Shown here in pieces: positions 17,741-28,316 of a stretch of DNA of 64,000 nucleotides (the stretch's first letter is position 1; every line of letters begins with the position of its first letter). A program made the translations under genes and the position numbers. This DNA comes from an uncultured Pelagibacteraceae bacterium. Lineage in GTDB: Bacteria > Pseudomonadota > Alphaproteobacteria > Pelagibacterales > Pelagibacteraceae. The notes under the pieces were generated by a model. The model had not been told where the DNA came from, did not search any database, and saw nothing but the letters and a program-made list of their open reading frames with translations. Location of the stretch: the NCBI GenBank assembly GCA_902576375.1, contig CACGUZ010000001.1, positions 372,001 to 436,000 of the forward strand, read 5' to 3'.

Positions 17741-17766
17741 CGATTTATAACAAAAAAAGGATTAAT

Positions 17767-18006
17767 ATGTCTGAAGATGTTTCAAGTAAAGTAAAAAAAA
17801 TAGTTGCAGATCACTTAGGGATTGATGAGTCAAAAGTAACAGAGGAGTCGAGTTTTATTGATGATCTTGGGGCTGATAGTCTAGATACTGTTGAGTTGGT
17901 TATGGCCTTTGAAGAGGAGTTTGGCTCAGAAATTTCTGATAGCGAGGCAGAAAAAATTTTAACAGTAGGTGACGCAGTCAAATTTATTGAAGGCAAAGCT
18001 AACTAA
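17767..18006 (+). CDS. acpP: Acyl carrier protein
   Basis: A 79-residue acidic four-helix protein that carries fatty acyl chains on phosphopantetheine. The attachment site is Ser38 in [19 protein letters not shown]. Length and acidity are typical. It follows fabG as in most proteobacteria. The next gene is gmk, 11 bases on: fabF, which normally comes after acpP, is not here. Confidence 0.97.
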   Translation: MSEDVSSKVKKIVADHLGIDESKVTEESSFIDDLGADSLDTVELVMAFEEEFGSEISDSEAEKILTVGDAVKFIEGKAN

Positions 18007-18017
18007 AAAGACTTTAA

Positions 18018-18650
18018 ATGCCCTCCGTTAATGATGGGACCATGATAATCTTGTCTTCTCCTTCTGGAGCTGGCAAAACAACACTAGTAAATTTGCTTTC
18101 CAAACAAGATGGCTATGAAATCTCAATTTCACATACTACTAGACAGCCAAGACCAGATGAAATTCCTAACAAAGATTATTTTTTTATCAATAATAACGAA
18201 TTTCAAAGATTAATTAAAAATCAAGAATTTTTAGAATATGCGAAGGTGTTTAACAATTACTATGGAACAACAAGAACACCAATAATTAATAGTTTAAATA
18301 ATGGAAAAAATGTCTTATTCGATATTGATTGGCAAGGTGCAGATCAAATAAAAAATAAAAAGTTAGATTACAAATTAATTACTTTCTTTATCCTTCCTCC
18401 AAGTAAGACAATACTTTTTAATAGATTGTCAAATAGAGATATGAGGGACAAGCTTATAGCTGAGGAAAGAATGCAACAATTTGAAAGAGATGTATTGCAT
18501 TGGATAAATTATGATTATGTTGTTATAAATGATGATCTTAACAAATGTTATTTAAAAATTAAAAATTTGATAAATGCTGAAATTAATAATGGATCCAAGG
18601 ATTACGATCCTGATTTCATAAGAAATCATGTTGAAAAATTAACTTCTTAA
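18018..18650 (+). CDS. gmk: Guanylate kinase
   Basis: Phosphorylates GMP to GDP. It has the P-loop [12 protein letters not shown] near residue 13, [12 protein letters not shown] (GMP-binding loop with the Arg pair), [14 protein letters not shown] and [10 protein letters not shown]. The 210-residue length is normal. In many alphaproteobacteria fabF, mltG and yicC lie between acpP and gmk; here gmk directly follows acpP. The 3' end overlaps rsmA on the other strand by 12 bases. Confidence 0.96.
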   Translation: MPSVNDGTMIILSSPSGAGKTTLVNLLSKQDGYEISISHTTRQPRPDEIPNKDYFFINNNEFQRLIKNQEFLEYAKVFNNYYGTTRTPIINSLNNGKNVLFDIDWQGADQIKNKKLDYKLITFFILPPSKTILFNRLSNRDMRDKLIAEERMQQFERDVLHWINYDYVVINDDLNKCYLKIKNLINAEINNGSKDYDPDFIRNHVEKLTS

Positions 18651-19427
18651 ATTTTCGTATTCCTTGGTTAGTTTAAAGTAAGTATTAAAATGTAAATTTT
18701 GAGGCCTTAGATCAAGATCAATCCCCAGCTTTGAGGCTAAATTTTGATTCTTATGAAATAGTTGAAAAAAAGGAGTTTTAATTTTTTTTCTTCTGTGCAT
18801 GAAAAAAATCCTTGTTATTTTTTCTAAATTTCTTGGACTTTGAAGATTGAAAAATTTTTTTTTTGGTTCAAATATTAAAAGAGAACTTTCTACTTTGGGT
18901 TTTGGATAAAAACATTGAGGACCTATGTTACAAATTTTTTTTATATTTAATCTCCAATTCGCTATAATTGACAATCTTCCATAATTTTTATTATTAAAAT
19001 TTGAAATTATTCTATCAGCTACTTCTTTTTGAAACATGAGTATTAAATAGTCAAACCAACTTTTTTTATAATCCATATTAATTATCCATTTAATTAAAAT
19101 TTCTGTTGATATATTGTAAGGCAAATTACCAAAAACTGTAAGAGGCTTTACATTTAGAGAATTTTCATTAATCTTGAGAATATCATTATTAATAATATCA
19201 ATCTTATCACCAAATCTTTTTTTTAATACTTTTACTAAATTATCGTCTTTTTCAATTGCTAAAAAAGAATTTGGGATCTTTTTCAATAATTCATTAGTCA
19301 AATTTCCAGTACCTGGACCAATCTCTAAAATATCTTTATTGTTAATATCAATTATATTTATAATCTTATTAATAATGCTTTGGTCTATGAGAAAGTTTTG
19401 ACCAAGACTTTTTTTGGCTTTTATCAT
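18639..19427 (-). CDS. rsmA: 16S rRNA adenine dimethyltransferase
   Basis: KsgA-family enzyme that dimethylates two adjacent adenines near the 3' end of 16S rRNA during small-subunit maturation. The SAM-binding motif is [12 protein letters not shown], the catalytic loop is NLPYNIST (NLPY motif), and the N-terminus [11 protein letters not shown] is characteristic. The 262-residue length is normal. The ATG overlaps the pdxA stop by 4 bases. pdxA-rsmA at the end of the lptD-surA block is a conserved proteobacterial order. Confidence 0.96.
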   Translation of the reverse strand: MIKAKKSLGQNFLIDQSIINKIINIIDINNKDILEIGPGTGNLTNELLKKIPNSFLAIEKDDNLVKVLKKRFGDKIDIINNDILKINENSLNVKPLTVFGNLPYNISTEILIKWIINMDYKKSWFDYLILMFQKEVADRIISNFNNKNYGRLSIIANWRLNIKKICNIGPQCFYPKPKVESSLLIFEPKKKFFNLQSPRNLEKITRIFFMHRRKKIKTPFFQLFHKNQNLASKLGIDLDLRPQNLHFNTYFKLTKEYENLRS

Positions 19428-20356
19428 TTTTTATCTAAAAAACTTAAAGCTTTAATTAAACTAATAGGATTTGATTTATTCTTACCAACCATCTTTTTAT
19501 TTGGACCATGATCTGGAGATACTCTTATAAAGGGCAATCCTAAAGTAATGTTGATTGCATCATATTCAAAAAGTGTTTTTATTGGTGTAAGAACTTGATC
19601 ATGATACATTCCAACAACTACATCAAAATTTTCTCTATTCTTTTTTAAAAAAATAGTGTCAGCTGGGAAAGGTCCTTTTACATTTATATTTTTTTTTAAA
19701 GATTTTATAGCAGGTGCTACTATTTTTTGATCTTCATTAAAATTCAGAATACTTTCACAATGAGGATTTAAACCAACGATAGCTATTTTTGGACTAAATT
19801 TTAAAAAATTCCTATAAAAATCATTAATAATTTTTACTTTTTCTATAATAAGTTTTTTTGTTATTTGTTTTGTCACTAATCTTAAAGGTAAGTGAGTTGT
19901 TATCGGACAAACTGATAATTTGTTATTGTAAATTAACATAGCAAATTTTTTTCTATTAAATTTATTAGAAATATATTCAGTAACTCCTAAATATCTTTTT
20001 TTTAATGTTTTAGATTTATCTATTGGACCATTAATTAATTTATTAGTTAATCCAGATTTAATTAATTTGAAAGCTAATTTAAAGCAATTAAATATATAAC
20101 TTTTTGAATTATCATCCTTAATATCAATAAGATAAATTTTATTTTTTTTTATATTCTTAGGATTTAAATCGTGTGTATTTAATAACTCAATATTTTTCTT
20201 AAAATTAAATTTCTTGATCTCTTTATCAAAATTTTTTTTATTACAAATTAAAATCAAGGCACTGTTAAATTTTTTAAACTTTAAAGATTTGAAAAAAATC
20301 TCAAAAAAAACACTTTTTGTTTCACCTGGTACAATTAAGATAGGTTTAGAATTCAC
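19424..20356 (-). CDS. pdxA: 4-hydroxythreonine-4-phosphate dehydrogenase
   Basis: Oxidises 4-phosphohydroxythreonine on the DXP-dependent route to pyridoxal 5'-phosphate. The family motifs are GLNPHCES (His metal ligand), GPFPADTIF, GMYHDQVLTPIK (second His/Asp) and the C-terminal NITLGLPFIRVSPDHGP. The N-terminal half is divergent and Lys/Asn-rich but the length (310) is near normal. It overlaps surA by 11 bases and rsmA by 4. Confidence 0.94.
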   Translation of the reverse strand: MNSKPILIVPGETKSVFFEIFFKSLKFKKFNSALILICNKKNFDKEIKKFNFKKNIELLNTHDLNPKNIKKNKIYLIDIKDDNSKSYIFNCFKLAFKLIKSGLTNKLINGPIDKSKTLKKRYLGVTEYISNKFNRKKFAMLIYNNKLSVCPITTHLPLRLVTKQITKKLIIEKVKIINDFYRNFLKFSPKIAIVGLNPHCESILNFNEDQKIVAPAIKSLKKNINVKGPFPADTIFLKKNRENFDVVVGMYHDQVLTPIKTLFEYDAINITLGLPFIRVSPDHGPNKKMVGKNKSNPISLIKALSFLDKK

Positions 20357-21281
20357 TTATTTTACTGTTTAATTTAATTTTGTTATAAAAAATATTTGAA
20401 AATTTATCTAATTGTTTTGTAGTTTCAATAATTATTATTTTATTTAATTCCTCTTCCTTATTAATCTCTATTGGCACTTGTTTAATCTGATTTATTTTTA
20501 TAATCAAAAAATTGTTTCCAATTTGAATAGGATTACTTAATGAATTTTTTTTTAGTCCTTTTAAATTTTTGTTTATTTCCTCTGAAAGATTGTTTTCTCT
20601 AATCCAACCAATTTTACCCCCAACTTTTGAACTATCAGCGATACTATATAAATTTGCAGTATTCTCAAAACCAATTTTTTCTATGCTTTGTCTTATATTA
20701 CTTATTTGATCATTAATTGAAAAATTTTTTTTTGGGGTAAAAAGTATTTCAGATAAATTATATTCTGTTAAAATTTCTTTTTTACTTATTGCATCAATTT
20801 TTTTTGAGAGTTTTGATTTATCAATTTTAACACTATTGGAATATTTAGCATATATTAAACTTTTCCATTCATTTTCAATTTCAATTTTTTCCTTGAGGTC
20901 ATTAATTGATATATTAAAATTTTTAAAATATTCTTGAAGTTGATCTTGATTACTAAAGTTAAGATTCATCATTAAATTATTTAGAACATTTTCAATTTGA
21001 ATATTTTTTTTATTCAAAGACTTGTATTTCATAATCTCGTTTTTTCTTATCTTTTCTTTAATTAAAGATCTTTTAGCAATTATTATTAATTTTTCCTTGT
21101 CAATCTCACTTAATTTTGGATTAAGCGCTACCAGATAGTTAGCTTCTTTCTCTAGATCATAATTAGTAATTATTTCATTATCAATTTTCATTACAATTTT
21201 TAAATCTATTTCTGAATAACAGAAATTTGTTAATGAAAAAAAAAATAAAAAAAAGACAGTGAAACTGCTTAATTTAATCAT
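20346..21281 (-). CDS. surA: SurA-like periplasmic chaperone / peptidyl-prolyl isomerase
   Basis: Periplasmic chaperone for outer-membrane proteins. It has an N-terminal signal peptide (hydrophobic TVFFLFFFSLTNF, cleavage probably after CYS), a SurA N-terminal helical domain starting KIDNEIITNYDLEKEANYL, and a single parvulin-like domain at about residues 165-265 (YNLSEILFTPK, KVGGKIGWI, LSNPIQIGNNFLIIKI). E. coli SurA has two parvulin domains and is longer; one domain is common in alphaproteobacteria. Its place directly after lptD supports the call. Confidence 0.88.
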   Translation of the reverse strand: MIKLSSFTVFFLFFFSLTNFCYSEIDLKIVMKIDNEIITNYDLEKEANYLVALNPKLSEIDKEKLIIIAKRSLIKEKIRKNEIMKYKSLNKKNIQIENVLNNLMMNLNFSNQDQLQEYFKNFNISINDLKEKIEIENEWKSLIYAKYSNSVKIDKSKLSKKIDAISKKEILTEYNLSEILFTPKKNFSINDQISNIRQSIEKIGFENTANLYSIADSSKVGGKIGWIRENNLSEEINKNLKGLKKNSLSNPIQIGNNFLIIKINQIKQVPIEINKEEELNKIIIIETTKQLDKFSNIFYNKIKLNSKISEF

Positions 21282-23644
21282 TTTAGATTAGGAGTATTAA
21301 AACCACCAAAAGGTAAAATTGAAATTTTAAAGAACAGATTTTCAGATGGTTTTAAATCTTGGTCGCTATAATATTCTTTGTTATATTCAATACCTGCTGT
21401 GAGGCAGTCATTTTGATATTGGTATATTAGATTGTAAAATTCAGTAAAACTTTTCTCTTTATTTTCCCTAGTTTTAAAAATTAAACTATTATTTTCGTTA
21501 AAATTATATTTAGTCTCATTTTGCAAATAAGAATCTTTTAACTTGCTGTTATTTTCATTTCGATATTCAAAAGTTGATGTTAGGTTGTTTAAAAAAAATT
21601 CAAAACTAAGAAGTTCATAGTTTTTTTCAGTTAAGTTATCTTTGAGAGAAAAATTATAATCTAATTTAAAATTATCTTTTGAACTATATTCAAAAAGCCC
21701 AACAAAATCTGAAACTTTATCTCCTAAGTTAGTATGAGATGGTAAATCCTTATTTTCCTCAAATCTAATATTATTTGCGAAACCAAATTTCATTGTCTGA
21801 TCAAAAATTGATTTATCTATTTTAGTAAATTCGTAGCCGTATGTGGCTGATATACCCCCTTCATTAACCTCCTCAATGCCCAATCTGTCTAAATCGTAAA
21901 TGTTAGAATAATTTATTCTTCCATCATTTCTATTTCTAATATCCTTTGTGTAATTTGGACTTAATCTTAAAGAAACTTTGGGTGTAAGAGTATTACTAAA
22001 TTTATTATTCTCTTTAATAAGTGGAAGAGTGTATGTACTTTGAATAGCAGTTAAAAAAGTATTTGAATTTTTGTTTTGAAAATTTTTCGAATTTTTTGCA
22101 TTCGAATTTACATTTTTAATTAAAAAATTATTTTCATTTATAATCCCATTATTGAAGTATTTTGGAATTGAGTTAAAATTTAAATTATTTATTAAAACTT
22201 TTTCTGTGATATTTGTATTGTAATTTTTGTAATATCCCAGAGAATCGAAAGAATAATTTTCATTTATAATGTTAGAGAAACTAAAATTTGGTACATACTC
22301 AAATTTATCATTATCTGCTTTACTTAAATCCTCATAAACGTCTAAGCTTGTATTGATTGATTTGTTGTTACCATAAAGATCTAAACTTAATAGATTTTTA
22401 AGTTTTGTTTTATTTTTTATGATAGGGCTTTCAATTTTTTGAGCTTTTAAATAAGTTTCATCTGTGACTTGTTGTAGTTCGATATTTAAATCTATATCAT
22501 CAAAGTTTTTATGATTATATTTTTTATTAAAATCGTAAAAAAAATGTCCTTTTGAGTTATTATTGTTAGAAATATATTGACTCACGTCTGCTATATGAAA
22601 AGATTTCTTATTTTTTTGTCTGAATTCTGACTGTAACAAAAATTTATCATCAAAAAAAAATCTTGGATTAACTGTGATATCTTTATTTTTGTCTAAAGCG
22701 AAAAAGTAAGGTAAGTTAAGCGATAAACCACTAGAACTATTATCCTGTAACCTTGGAACTAAAAAACCGGTTTGCCTTTTTACTGTTGGATCAGGATGAA
22801 AAAATTTTGGAAAATAAAAAACTTTCTGATCGTAAACCTTAAGTTTTGCATTCTTATAATTTATAGTCTTTTTTATTTTATCATGCTTTATTTCTTCAGC
22901 ACTTATTTCCCATGGAGGACACTTTTCCCTTTTTTTACAAAAAGTAAATGTTCCTTTTTTGACGATTGTACTATCTTTATCATATATTAAACTTCTACCT
23001 TTTAGTCTTGGCTCATTTTCTGAAGTTTCTGAAAATTTAAAATTTAAATTCACATCTTTTGCTACTAGTTCCTTTTTTTTTAAGTCCATATAAGCCAAAT
23101 CGACAATGAATGAATTTTTGTTAACATCAGATGCACTAAGCTGAATTAGTTTGATAATTTTTTTATCTATAGAATATTCAAATTCTTTTACTTTATAAAT
23201 ATTTCCTAAACTATCATATATTTCTGAGTCAGCTTTACTGGTAATTAACTGATTGTATACATCGTAATTAATTTCACCTGAATTTATAATTAGATTATTA
23301 TTTTTGTCATTTATCTTTACATCTTTTTTTAAAATTAAATTCGATTTATCAATTTTATATTCGATTATTTTGGATGATATTTCTATATTTTCATCAATTT
23401 TAAAAATTTTACCTTCTTCAATTAATAACAAAGATTGGTCTTTAAAATATTTTATCTGACGTCCCTCAGTTTTTATTTGATCTTTTTTAATTATTACAAC
23501 TCCATCGTTGGCAATAGTTAAATTTTGATTTTGAAAAAATTCAATATCTGTTGCTTTAAATTCAATATCCTCAGCTAAAACAAAGTTAAAAAAAAATATA
23601 TTAAAGAATATAATTACAAAAATTTTTAGAGTTTTATTTTTCAT
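21278..23644 (-). CDS. lptD: LPS-assembly protein LptD
   Basis: Outer-membrane beta-barrel that inserts lipopolysaccharide into the outer leaflet with LptE. The 788-residue protein has a signal peptide (IFVIIFFNIFFFNFVLAE), an N-terminal OstA/LptA-like beta-jellyroll (about residues 25-200), and a large C-terminal barrel beginning near VYDQKVFYFPKFFHPDPTVKRQ, a recognisable LptD motif, with RQTGFLVPRL. It has Cys pairs near CKKREKCPPW in the N-domain and one near the C-terminus. The neighbours lptF, lptG and surA support the call. Confidence 0.92.
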   Translation of the reverse strand: MKNKTLKIFVIIFFNIFFFNFVLAEDIEFKATDIEFFQNQNLTIANDGVVIIKKDQIKTEGRQIKYFKDQSLLLIEEGKIFKIDENIEISSKIIEYKIDKSNLILKKDVKINDKNNNLIINSGEINYDVYNQLITSKADSEIYDSLGNIYKVKEFEYSIDKKIIKLIQLSASDVNKNSFIVDLAYMDLKKKELVAKDVNLNFKFSETSENEPRLKGRSLIYDKDSTIVKKGTFTFCKKREKCPPWEISAEEIKHDKIKKTINYKNAKLKVYDQKVFYFPKFFHPDPTVKRQTGFLVPRLQDNSSSGLSLNLPYFFALDKNKDITVNPRFFFDDKFLLQSEFRQKNKKSFHIADVSQYISNNNNSKGHFFYDFNKKYNHKNFDDIDLNIELQQVTDETYLKAQKIESPIIKNKTKLKNLLSLDLYGNNKSINTSLDVYEDLSKADNDKFEYVPNFSFSNIINENYSFDSLGYYKNYNTNITEKVLINNLNFNSIPKYFNNGIINENNFLIKNVNSNAKNSKNFQNKNSNTFLTAIQSTYTLPLIKENNKFSNTLTPKVSLRLSPNYTKDIRNRNDGRINYSNIYDLDRLGIEEVNEGGISATYGYEFTKIDKSIFDQTMKFGFANNIRFEENKDLPSHTNLGDKVSDFVGLFEYSSKDNFKLDYNFSLKDNLTEKNYELLSFEFFLNNLTSTFEYRNENNSKLKDSYLQNETKYNFNENNSLIFKTRENKEKSFTEFYNLIYQYQNDCLTAGIEYNKEYYSDQDLKPSENLFFKISILPFGGFNTPNLK

Positions 23645-24713
23645 TTATTCTTATTAACCCTAAAGTTGAAACAATACTTAAAACAATTATTGGAAAAAAT
23701 ACCGATAAATGTATTGGAATTTTATTGGTAAGCCCAAAAATATCAAAAATATTATTAATGTAATAAATTATCACAGACAAAGTTATTCCTAAAAGAATAT
23801 GAAATAAGTATGGTTTGTCTTTTTTAATATTTAACATAATTATAGACGAAATAATTACCATAATACTTAAATAAATAGGCAATGAAACAATCTTTAATAT
23901 GTGTAGATCTATCTCCTCAGAGGAGTAACCTAACATTTTGTTTTCCTCCTTTTCTTTAATTAATTGTATTATATTTAACGAATTAAGGTTTCTAAAACTT
24001 TTACTTATTTTGTCTGAGTCAAAATGACTCATAATTGTAATATTTTCATCAAGTTGAATTTGTTTGTTATTTTTAAATAAAATAGGTTTTTCTAATTCCC
24101 ATTTGTTAGTGCTAATATCTACTTTTTTTGATGAAAAATTATTTATTAAATTAAATTTATTGTCAAATTCTGAAATAAAAACATTCACAAGAAAATCATT
24201 TTTTTTTTCTGATCCGTTAATAATATAAATTTTGTTATTAATTTCATCTTTAATCCATAAACCATTTTCACTAAAATGTTTTAGATATTTCCCATCTTTT
24301 GAATAACTATTTTTAAATTCAAAATAAATAAATTTAAGTTTTGAGGAAAATGGATAGAAAATAGTAACAACCATTATTCCAAATAAGAGAGCACATAATG
24401 ATAAAAGTTTGATTAAATAAAAATTGTCTAAATTATTTAGTTTAATCAATTCATTTTCCCTTTTTTTAATTATTTCAAGAAAAAACATTTGCGTAGCAAT
24501 CAACATAACAAAAGGTAAAATTTCTAAAATCGTAGTAGGGGCGTTGAGGGCAGCTAGTAAAAACGGGAGATAAAATTTAGAGTTTACGTTATCAAAAAAA
24601 GTTATTTCCTCAAATACAGTTAATATTATCGTTAAAGCAAAAAATATTATTGAAATCAATAATAATTTTTTAAAAAATAAACTTACAAAATATCTATCTA
24701 ATGTATTAACCAT
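23634..24713 (-). CDS. lptG: LPS export ABC transporter permease LptG
   Basis: Inner-membrane permease of the LptB2FG complex that extracts LPS. The 359-residue protein has three N-terminal and three C-terminal membrane helices around a periplasmic beta-jellyroll (about residues 125-250). The start MVNTLDRYFVSLFFKKLLL and the coupling-helix region KKRENELIKLNN are typical. It overlaps lptF by 8 bases and lptD by 11. LptG is told from LptF by order and by its shorter periplasmic domain. Confidence 0.9.
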   Translation of the reverse strand: MVNTLDRYFVSLFFKKLLLISIIFFALTIILTVFEEITFFDNVNSKFYLPFLLAALNAPTTILEILPFVMLIATQMFFLEIIKKRENELIKLNNLDNFYLIKLLSLCALLFGIMVVTIFYPFSSKLKFIYFEFKNSYSKDGKYLKHFSENGLWIKDEINNKIYIINGSEKKNDFLVNVFISEFDNKFNLINNFSSKKVDISTNKWELEKPILFKNNKQIQLDENITIMSHFDSDKISKSFRNLNSLNIIQLIKEKEENKMLGYSSEEIDLHILKIVSLPIYLSIMVIISSIIMLNIKKDKPYLFHILLGITLSVIIYYINNIFDIFGLTNKIPIHLSVFFPIIVLSIVSTLGLIRINEK

Positions 24714-25827
24714 ATTTAACTTTCTTGATTAAAAAGATATAACCGATAAAATAAAAGAATATTGGAATTGACATTAACAAAATTAAATAAATAAAAGATT
24801 CACTTACGTATCTCATTAAAGTTTCTGAAATTATCAAAATTAAAAAAACAGATAAAAAAACTTTTATGGTTTTAAAAGTGTAATTATTTTGTTCCTTGGA
24901 AAAAATTATTAAGAAACAACAAATTAATGTTAATACAGGAATATAAATAGGTTTAATAAATCTTTTATATAATTCGTTATTAAGTTTTTTAAGTCTTTCA
25001 ACATTACAATCAAAATAATCATCCTGGTAACTTCTATTTGTCATCAAATTAAATGAACATCTGATAATTCTTAAGGAAGATAACTCTTGTATTTTAGGTA
25101 CTGTGATTGTTTTAGAGGAAAATTTTGATAAATTATAATCTATTTTATCAAATTGAAAACTTATTAATTTTTTATTATTAGTGCTTATTATCTTTCCATT
25201 TAATAATCTGAAAATTTTTTTTTCATCATCAACTAAAAAACCTTCTTTTGCAAAAATAATTTGATTATTTTTTTTTAAGTCAAATAAATTTCCTTCTTGA
25301 ATGTATATATTTTTGTAAGAATTTTGTGTTGTCTTTTCATTTATAAAAATAGTCAAACCAGAAATTGTATCTATAAATTTGCCTTGTTTAATTAGATTTG
25401 GCAAAAAGTCCATGTTAGACTCTTTCAAAAATAATCTAGACTTAAACTGACTTGATGGTGAAATGATGCTACCAATCATAATCTGAATTAACATAAGTAT
25501 AAATGAGAATTTAGCTAGATTTGAAACAAAACTTCTTTTACTTATGCCATTAATCCAAAAAATTAAAAGTTCATTATTTTTTTCATATTTAATTAGCTCA
25601 AAAAATATTGATATAAAAAGAACAAAAGGTAAAATTCTATGAACTATTTTTGGAAAATTGAATAAATTATAATAAAAATAAATTTTAAAATTATGCCCAT
25701 CATCAATGACAAAATCTAAATAATTAACAGCCTGAATTATCCATACTATTACTCCTAAGGTAAAAGTTATCACCAATGCCCTTATAGATATATCTGCGAT
25801 TAATTTTCTAAAAAGTAATTTTTCCAT
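24706..25827 (-). CDS. lptF: LPS export ABC transporter permease LptF
   Basis: Partner of LptG in the inner-membrane LPS extraction complex. It is 373 residues with the 3+3 helix plan and a periplasmic domain; the coupling-helix segment is YEKNNELLIFWINGISKRSF and the helix after it contains SPSSQFKSR. First gene of the minus-strand lptF-lptG-lptD-surA-pdxA-rsmA block. It is divergent from pepA, as in many proteobacteria, across 60 bases. Confidence 0.9.
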   Translation of the reverse strand: MEKLLFRKLIADISIRALVITFTLGVIVWIIQAVNYLDFVIDDGHNFKIYFYYNLFNFPKIVHRILPFVLFISIFFELIKYEKNNELLIFWINGISKRSFVSNLAKFSFILMLIQIMIGSIISPSSQFKSRLFLKESNMDFLPNLIKQGKFIDTISGLTIFINEKTTQNSYKNIYIQEGNLFDLKKNNQIIFAKEGFLVDDEKKIFRLLNGKIISTNNKKLISFQFDKIDYNLSKFSSKTITVPKIQELSSLRIIRCSFNLMTNRSYQDDYFDCNVERLKKLNNELYKRFIKPIYIPVLTLICCFLIIFSKEQNNYTFKTIKVFLSVFLILIISETLMRYVSESFIYLILLMSIPIFFYFIGYIFLIKKVKYG

Positions 25828-25887
25828 TGAAATAAAATTGTTTTACTCATATATAGCATTATCTCCTGTAGATTGTATTTAAATTTT

Positions 25888-27342
25888 ATGAATATTAAAA
25901 TTAACTTTAAAAACCAAGTATTTAGTAAAGCTAGTGAAAACTCTATATTATTTGTTGACGAAAAATACAATATCTCAAGTTTAAGAAAATTAATTTCAGG
26001 CACCGAATATTCTTATATTTTAGACTTGCTCAAAACTGAAGATATTAAAAAAAAGATCATTACTTTTAATATAAATTCAAAAAGGAAAATAATTTTAATT
26101 TCTTTGAAGAAAAATTTAACTAATTCCGATGCAGAAAACTTAGGGGCCAAATGTTATGAGCTCTTAAATAAATCAAAAATAACTGAGTACACTGTAAATT
26201 CAGACTCAATTAATCATAAATCAAATAATTTTATTGGATATTTTTTACACGGAATAAAACTAAAGTCTTATAAATTTGAAAAATATAAAACAAAAAAAAA
26301 TAAAAATGAAATATCCATTAAAGTTTTAGGTAAAAATATTCCATCTCAAAAAGAGCAAATTAAATTTAAAGCAATAGAGGAGGGAACATTCTACGCTAGA
26401 GATCTAGTGTCTGAACCTGGTAATGTATTACATCCTGATGAATATGCAAAAAGAATTAATTCTTTAAGAAAATTGGGTTTAAAAATTAATATTTATGATG
26501 ATAAAAAATTAAAGAAACTAGGTATGAATACATTGCTTGGTGTTGGTCAAGGAAGTATTAGAGGATCTTACCTGGTTACAATGGAATGGAATGGGCTAAA
26601 AAATAAATCAAAACCTTTAGCTTTTGTTGGGAAAGGAGTATGTTTTGACACTGGTGGAATATCTTTAAAGCCTGCGAAATTTATGGAGGATATGACCTAT
26701 GATATGGCTGGTTCTGCAGTTGTAGTAGGACTAATGAAAAGTCTAGCATTAAGAAAAGCAAAAATTAATGCAGTTGGTGTAGTTGGTCTTGTTGAAAATA
26801 TGCCTGGAGGAAATGCACAAAGACCAGGTGACATCGTAAAATCTTATAGTGGGAAGACCGTTGAGATTTTAAATACGGATGCAGAGGGAAGGTTAGTTCT
26901 TGCAGATGCTTTGACTTTTACAGAAGAAAAGTATAACCCAAAAATTATAGTAGATTTGGCGACTTTGACAGGGGCTATAATTGTATCTTTAGGATCGGAG
27001 TATGCGGGCTTATTTTCTAACAACGATAAATTATCTCAACAATTAATTGAGTCAGGCAAGAACGTGGAAGAAAAAGTTTGGAGGATGCCTTTAAATAAAA
27101 ATTATGATAAATTAATTGACTCTAAAAATGCTGATATGCAAAATATAAATTACTTAGGTGGAGCTGGCTCCACTACTGCTGCACAATTTCTACAAAGATT
27201 TATTTTAAATAAAACTCCTTGGGCACATTTAGATATAGCTGGTATGGCTTTTTCAAAATATGGTGGAGCTTTAAATTCAGGTGGTGCAACAGGTTATGGG
27301 GTTAGATTATTAAACAAACTTATAGAGGATCATTATGAGTAA
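25888..27342 (+). CDS. pepA: Leucyl aminopeptidase
   Basis: M17 family metallo-aminopeptidase that removes N-terminal residues in the cytoplasm. I choose the ATG at 25888 ([10 protein letters not shown]); a TTG at 25873 would add five residues. Length is then 484. The metal and active-site motifs are [27 protein letters not shown] and the family signature [14 protein letters not shown]. It is divergent from lptF and overlaps ndk by 8 bases. holC, often between pepA and ndk in alphaproteobacteria, is absent here. Confidence 0.95.
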   Translation: MNIKINFKNQVFSKASENSILFVDEKYNISSLRKLISGTEYSYILDLLKTEDIKKKIITFNINSKRKIILISLKKNLTNSDAENLGAKCYELLNKSKITEYTVNSDSINHKSNNFIGYFLHGIKLKSYKFEKYKTKKNKNEISIKVLGKNIPSQKEQIKFKAIEEGTFYARDLVSEPGNVLHPDEYAKRINSLRKLGLKINIYDDKKLKKLGMNTLLGVGQGSIRGSYLVTMEWNGLKNKSKPLAFVGKGVCFDTGGISLKPAKFMEDMTYDMAGSAVVVGLMKSLALRKAKINAVGVVGLVENMPGGNAQRPGDIVKSYSGKTVEILNTDAEGRLVLADALTFTEEKYNPKIIVDLATLTGAIIVSLGSEYAGLFSNNDKLSQQLIESGKNVEEKVWRMPLNKNYDKLIDSKNADMQNINYLGGAGSTTAAQFLQRFILNKTPWAHLDIAGMAFSKYGGALNSGGATGYGVRLLNKLIEDHYE

Positions 27343-27745
27343 TATAGAACAAACCTTATCCATTATTAAACCAGATGCTGTAGAAAGAAATCTTGATAGC
27401 GAAATAAAAGAAATGTTTAAAAGTAATGGTTTTCAAATTCTTAAAGAAAAAAAAATTCAAATTGAAAAGATTGAGGCTGAAAAATTTTATAAAGTACATG
27501 AAACAAAGCCATTTTATAATAATTTATGTGACTATCTTTCTTCTGGTCCGATAGTTGTTATGATTCTTCAAAAAGAAAATGCAGTAAAAGCAAACAGAAA
27601 ACTTATGGGAGCTACAAATCCATTAGATGCAGAGGACGGAACTATCCGAAAAAAATACGGGATTTCAATTGATAAAAATTCTGTGCATGGATCTGATAGT
27701 GTTGAAAATGCTAAAATAGAAGTTAATTTTTTCTTTAAAGATTAA
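27335..27745 (+). CDS. ndk: Nucleoside diphosphate kinase
   Basis: Balances NTP and dNTP pools by phosphate transfer through a phosphohistidine. The 136-residue protein begins [13 protein letters not shown] and has [13 protein letters not shown] and the catalytic His118 in NSVHGSDS. Length is normal. It overlaps pepA by 8 bases and its stop overlaps the convergent purN by 11 bases. Confidence 0.97.
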   Translation: MSNIEQTLSIIKPDAVERNLDSEIKEMFKSNGFQILKEKKIQIEKIEAEKFYKVHETKPFYNNLCDYLSSGPIVVMILQKENAVKANRKLMGATNPLDAEDGTIRKKYGISIDKNSVHGSDSVENAKIEVNFFFKD

Positions 27746-28316
27746 ATACCTTTAAAATAGCTTTTGGATAAAGCTTATGTTCTTGAACAAGCACTTTTTT
27801 AGCTAAAGATTTTACTGTCTCATTTTTTGTGATTTTTACTTTTTTTTGTAAAACAATCTTACCTGAATCTAATTTTGAATTAACTAAATGAACGGTACAA
27901 CCTGAATATTTTTCATTATTATTTAAGGCTCTTTGGTGAGTATTTAATCCTTTATATTTAGGAAGTAATGAAGGATGGATATTCAAAATTTTACCTTTAA
28001 ATTTAGTTATAAAATTTCTGGATAAAAGTTTCATAAATCCTGCCAAACATATCATTTTGACTTGATGCTTCTTTAAATCATAGAGTATCTGACTTTCAAT
28101 TTTATATTTTTTTTTAAAATTATACACTTTTCTTTTTATCTTATTCATTTTACCAATCTTTAAACCTTTAGCTTTAGGGTTATTTGAGATAATTAAATCA
28201 ATAGAAATAGGTGATTTTTTTTTTTTAGAAAATTCTATTAAAGATTTTAAGTTACTTCCAGTGCCAGAAATAAAAACTGCAGCCTTTACTTTTTTATATC
28301 CACTTAACTTTACCAT
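27735..28316 (-). CDS. purN: Phosphoribosylglycinamide formyltransferase
   Basis: Transfers a formyl group from 10-formyltetrahydrofolate to GAR in purine synthesis. It has the GAR-binding start VFISGTGSNLKSLI, ICLAGFMKLLS, and the active-site run ILNIHPSLLPKYKGLNTHQ with the catalytic His. The catalytic Asp appears in NSKLDSGKIVLQ. 193 residues is normal. It overlaps purM by 23 bases (purM-purN pair). Confidence 0.95.
   Translation of the reverse strand: MVKLSGYKKVKAAVFISGTGSNLKSLIEFSKKKKSPISIDLIISNNPKAKGLKIGKMNKIKRKVYNFKKKYKIESQILYDLKKHQVKMICLAGFMKLLSRNFITKFKGKILNIHPSLLPKYKGLNTHQRALNNNEKYSGCTVHLVNSKLDSGKIVLQKKVKITKNETVKSLAKKVLVQEHKLYPKAILKVFNL

Noticed and set aside
25800..26003. Minus-strand frame across the lptF/pepA gap
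   Set aside because: It overlaps the 5' ends of both genes and resembles neither family; the gap is a divergent promoter region.
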